Shown: positions 61,987 through 64,000 of the stretch, in pieces | Layout: each line of letters begins with the position of its first letter | How positions within the stretch are numbered: the first letter of the stretch is position 1 | Assembly: GCF_030246905.1 (NCBI RefSeq) | Contig: NZ_CP126741.1 | Location: 1,860,001-1,924,000, forward strand | DNA length: 64,000 nt | Direction: 5' to 3' | Origin: Microbacterium sp. zg-Y818 | GTDB taxonomy: Bacteria; Actinomycetota; Actinomycetes; Actinomycetales; Microbacteriaceae | Program-made: the position numbers and the translations under genes | The notes under the pieces: generated by a model | Database searches by the model: none | What the model was told of the DNA's origin: nothing | Seen by the model: the letters and a program-made list of their open reading frames with translations, nothing else

Positions 61987-63354
61987 ATGACGGGCCTGGT
62001 GGGGACGACGGCGGGGGCCGTGGCGGGGGCGCTTGCCTACTACAACGGCGGGATGACCGGTCAGACGCCGGTGATCCTGTTGACCATGCAGCTGCTGCTC
62101 GTGGTGGGGGTCTATGTCTGGGTGGCTCTGGCGCTCGCCGCGGTCTTCCGCAAGACGAGCCTGCCCACCTGGAAGGCATGGGTGCCGGTGGTGAACACAT
62201 GGACGCTGTTCACCCTCGCCGGCATGCGCGGCTGGTGGGCGGTGGTGCTGGCGGTGCTGGGGCTCATCGCCGCAGTGGGCAGTCTTGTGGCCGCCGGGGC
62301 CTTCACTGCCGGCGCCATCGGCGCGGCCACCGCCGGCGAAGCGGGGGCAGCCGGGGCTTCGGTGCTCGCGGCCTTGCTCATCCCTCTCGTCATCTGGGGC
62401 GGCTACGGCGTCTTCGCGCTCATCCTGCAGATCCGCATGGTGCACGGGGTGAACCGCGGATTCGGACTGGGCGCCGGTTACACGGTGCTCGGCGCGCTGC
62501 TGCTGCCGGTGTGGGCGAGCATCGTCGGCTGGGGATCTTCCCGGTGGATCGGCCTGCCGCCCGCGATGGCGCAGCCCACGCTGACCGCTCCGCCGCCGCC
62601 GCCGCCCGCAAGCCCGTTCACACTGGGTGGCACGGCCGGCCCGGCGATGGATGCCGCCTCGGCTCCCCCCTCGCCGGCAGCAGGCCCGATCCACGTCCCC
62701 GCGCCGGCGGGAGCCTCTGGGATCCCCGCCGTTCCGCCGCCGCCCACGATGGGCGGCAATCCTTGGGCGCCGCCCGCACCTCCCAGCGCCGCCCCTGCTG
62801 CGCGGCCCGCGGCACCCCCCGTCCCCACCCCGGTCCTCTCAGAGCCCGTCGCTGCGGCGGCACCTGTGACCGCCGCGCCCGTGACCGCCGCGCCGGTGGC
62901 CGCCGCACCCGTGGCGGCCACCCCCGCCGCGCCTGCCGCGGTCGTCGCTGCCCCCATCCCCGCCGCCGCTGCCGCCGCTCCGACCCCGGCCGGCGGGGAC
63001 GAGGACCTCGATGAGCGCACGGTGCTGGCCGCGCGGCGGCTGGGCGGGTGGACGCTGGTCCTCCCTGACGGCGCACACGTGTCGCTGCTCTCGGATGCCG
63101 CGGTGCTCGGACGCAACCCCGTGGCACCGGCTGCGATGCCGCGGGCGCAGGTCGTGGCGGTGGACGACGTCACCCGCACGGTGTCGAAGACCCACGCCTT
63201 GCTGCATCGTGCCGACTCGGGGTGGAAGGTGACCGACCTGGCATCCACCAACGGCGTCTTCCTCGCCGATGAGAGCGAAGTCACCGGCACCGCCACGGTG
63301 TCGGGGGTCTTCTTCCTGGGCGACGCGCGCCTGGAACTGCTCGCCGACGCGTGA
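61987..63354 (+). CDS. DUF5684-like membrane protein with C-terminal FHA domain
   Basis: The 455-residue protein has four or five membrane segments at about 28-190, with FRKTSLPTWKAWVPVVNTW as a conserved loop of the DUF5684-like family. A long Ala/Pro-rich linker (about 200-340) with PVTAA/PVAAA repeats follows, then an FHA domain (about 350-455) with VLGRNP, VSKTHALLHR and DLASTNGVF. It places a phosphothreonine reader at the membrane, near the kinase and phosphatase of the same cluster. It overlaps the phosphatase start by 1 nt. Confidence 0.88.
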   Translation: MTGLVGTTAGAVAGALAYYNGGMTGQTPVILLTMQLLLVVGVYVWVALALAAVFRKTSLPTWKAWVPVVNTWTLFTLAGMRGWWAVVLAVLGLIAAVGSLVAAGAFTAGAIGAATAGEAGAAGASVLAALLIPLVIWGGYGVFALILQIRMVHGVNRGFGLGAGYTVLGALLLPVWASIVGWGSSRWIGLPPAMAQPTLTAPPPPPPASPFTLGGTAGPAMDAASAPPSPAAGPIHVPAPAGASGIPAVPPPPTMGGNPWAPPAPPSAAPAARPAAPPVPTPVLSEPVAAAAPVTAAPVTAAPVAAAPVAATPAAPAAVVAAPIPAAAAAAPTPAGGDEDLDERTVLAARRLGGWTLVLPDGAHVSLLSDAAVLGRNPVAPAAMPRAQVVAVDDVTRTVSKTHALLHRADSGWKVTDLASTNGVFLADESEVTGTATVSGVFFLGDARLELLADA

Positions 63355-64000
63355 TGCCCGCCACGCCCATGCCCACCGCGAGCAGTCTGCAGGTCACGTG
63401 CGGCACGCACACCGACCCGGGGCTGCGGCGACCCGTCAACGAGGATGCGCTGTTCGCCGAGCACCCGGTGTACATCGTGGCCGACGGCATGGGCGGTCAC
63501 GACGCCGGGGACCTCGCCAGCGCGGCGATCATCGAGGTGTTCCGGCCGCTGGCCGGTCGTGACGACCTCACCCCCGACGATGTCGCCGCGGCCGTCGAGC
63601 GCGCACACACGGCGGTGTCGGACATCGCCGCGAACCGGCCGCGGGGGGCCGGGTCCACGCTCACCGGCGTCGTCGCGGTGTGGCAGGACGGCGTACGGCG
63701 GTGGCTGGTGGTCAACGTCGGCGACTCCCGCGTCTACCGGCTGCTGACAGATCAGCTCGAACAGCTCACCGTCGACCACTCCGTTGCCCAGGAGCTCGTC
63801 GACGAGGGCCGGCTCGCCCGCCACGAGATGTCGTCGTTCCGCGGCCGCAACGTGATCACCCGTGCGATCGGCCAGGAGCGCAGTCGCGCGGACTACTGGC
63901 TGCTTCCCATCGTGACCGGAGAACGGCTGCTGGTCTGCTCCGACGGTCTGTCGGGAGAGCTCACCGATGAGGCCATCCGCGCCGGGCTCACCCTGGGCGG
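63354..64000 (+). CDS. PP2C-family Ser/Thr phosphatase (partial, C-terminus outside window)
   Basis: The ATG at 63354 shares its A with the TGA of the previous gene. The 215 residues present begin with a short leader. The PP2C fold follows: GTHTDPGLRRPVNEDALF, metal-binding IVADGMGGHDAGD, GSTLTGVVAVW, VNVGDSRVYRL, VDHSVAQELVDEG and LLVCSDGLSGELTDEAI. All acidic metal ligands that can be seen are intact. It should reverse phosphorylation by the kinase at 49894. The frame runs off the window edge. Confidence 0.93.
   Translation, partial: MPATPMPTASSLQVTCGTHTDPGLRRPVNEDALFAEHPVYIVADGMGGHDAGDLASAAIIEVFRPLAGRDDLTPDDVAAAVERAHTAVSDIAANRPRGAGSTLTGVVAVWQDGVRRWLVVNVGDSRVYRLLTDQLEQLTVDHSVAQELVDEGRLARHEMSSFRGRNVITRAIGQERSRADYWLLPIVTGERLLVCSDGLSGELTDEAIRAGLTLG

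Overview
The window is about 70% G+C chromosomal DNA from an actinobacterium, most likely a Microbacteriaceae member close to Microbacterium. The inference rests on base composition, gene content, and an order resembling the actinobacterial metG-tatD-rsmA-ispE ... pth-rplY-prs-glmU-mfd neighbourhood. Many genes have a -10 hexamer about 6 nt before the start codon, so they are probably leaderless. I saw no prophage, insertion sequence, rRNA or CRISPR array.

Layout. 1-5.5 kb: mfd (cut by the window edge), a small membrane protein, pth and rplY. 5.7-9.8 kb: a 40-residue membrane peptide and a gluconate module (GntR regulator, FGGY kinase, 6-phosphogluconate dehydrogenase). 9.8-12.6 kb: a VanZ-like protein and an OmpR-type two-component system. 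12.7-20.9 kb, minus strand: tRNA-Gln, glmU, prs, a P-type ATPase, an FMN-binding lipoprotein, ApbE and an RnfD-like/ferredoxin-reductase fusion, packed almost without gaps. 20.9-24.5 kb: a large secreted GH53 endo-galactanase. 24.6-28.0 kb: MarR regulator, RluA-type pseudouridine synthase, ABC-F ATPase. 28.0-31.4 kb: an osmoprotectant-type ABC importer with a DUF427 gene. 31.5-38.2 kb: Eis-like acetyltransferase, ispE, aldo/keto reductase, rsmA, tatD, metG. 38.2-39.2 kb: an ArsR regulator and a 26-bp tandem repeat array. 39.2-46.3 kb: galactan/galacto-oligosaccharide locus (LacI regulator, GH42 beta-galactosidase, three ABC importer genes). 46.3-48.8 kb: rsmI and a protein O-mannosyltransferase. 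48.8-64 kb: FHA protein, Ser/Thr kinase, 1999-residue Ig-like surface protein, MoxR ATPase, DUF58 protein, transglutaminase-fold protein, a second FHA protein and a PP2C phosphatase (cut by the window edge).

How the parts work together. The GH53 enzyme at 21-24.5 kb and the GH42/ABC locus at 40-46 kb share a palindromic operator (CTGTGACCGGTCACAG and close variants), so they look like one regulon: galactan is cut outside the cell, oligomers are imported and galactose is released inside. The flavin genes at 12.7-15.6 kb form a membrane electron-transfer module in which ApbE would attach FMN to the lipoprotein and/or the membrane subunit. The last 15 kb combine a phospho-signalling set (kinase, two FHA readers, phosphatase) with a MoxR/DUF58/transglutaminase-fold set around one giant exported protein. 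This is the best candidate for a poorly described system, and its transglutaminase-fold protein appears to lack the catalytic Cys and His.
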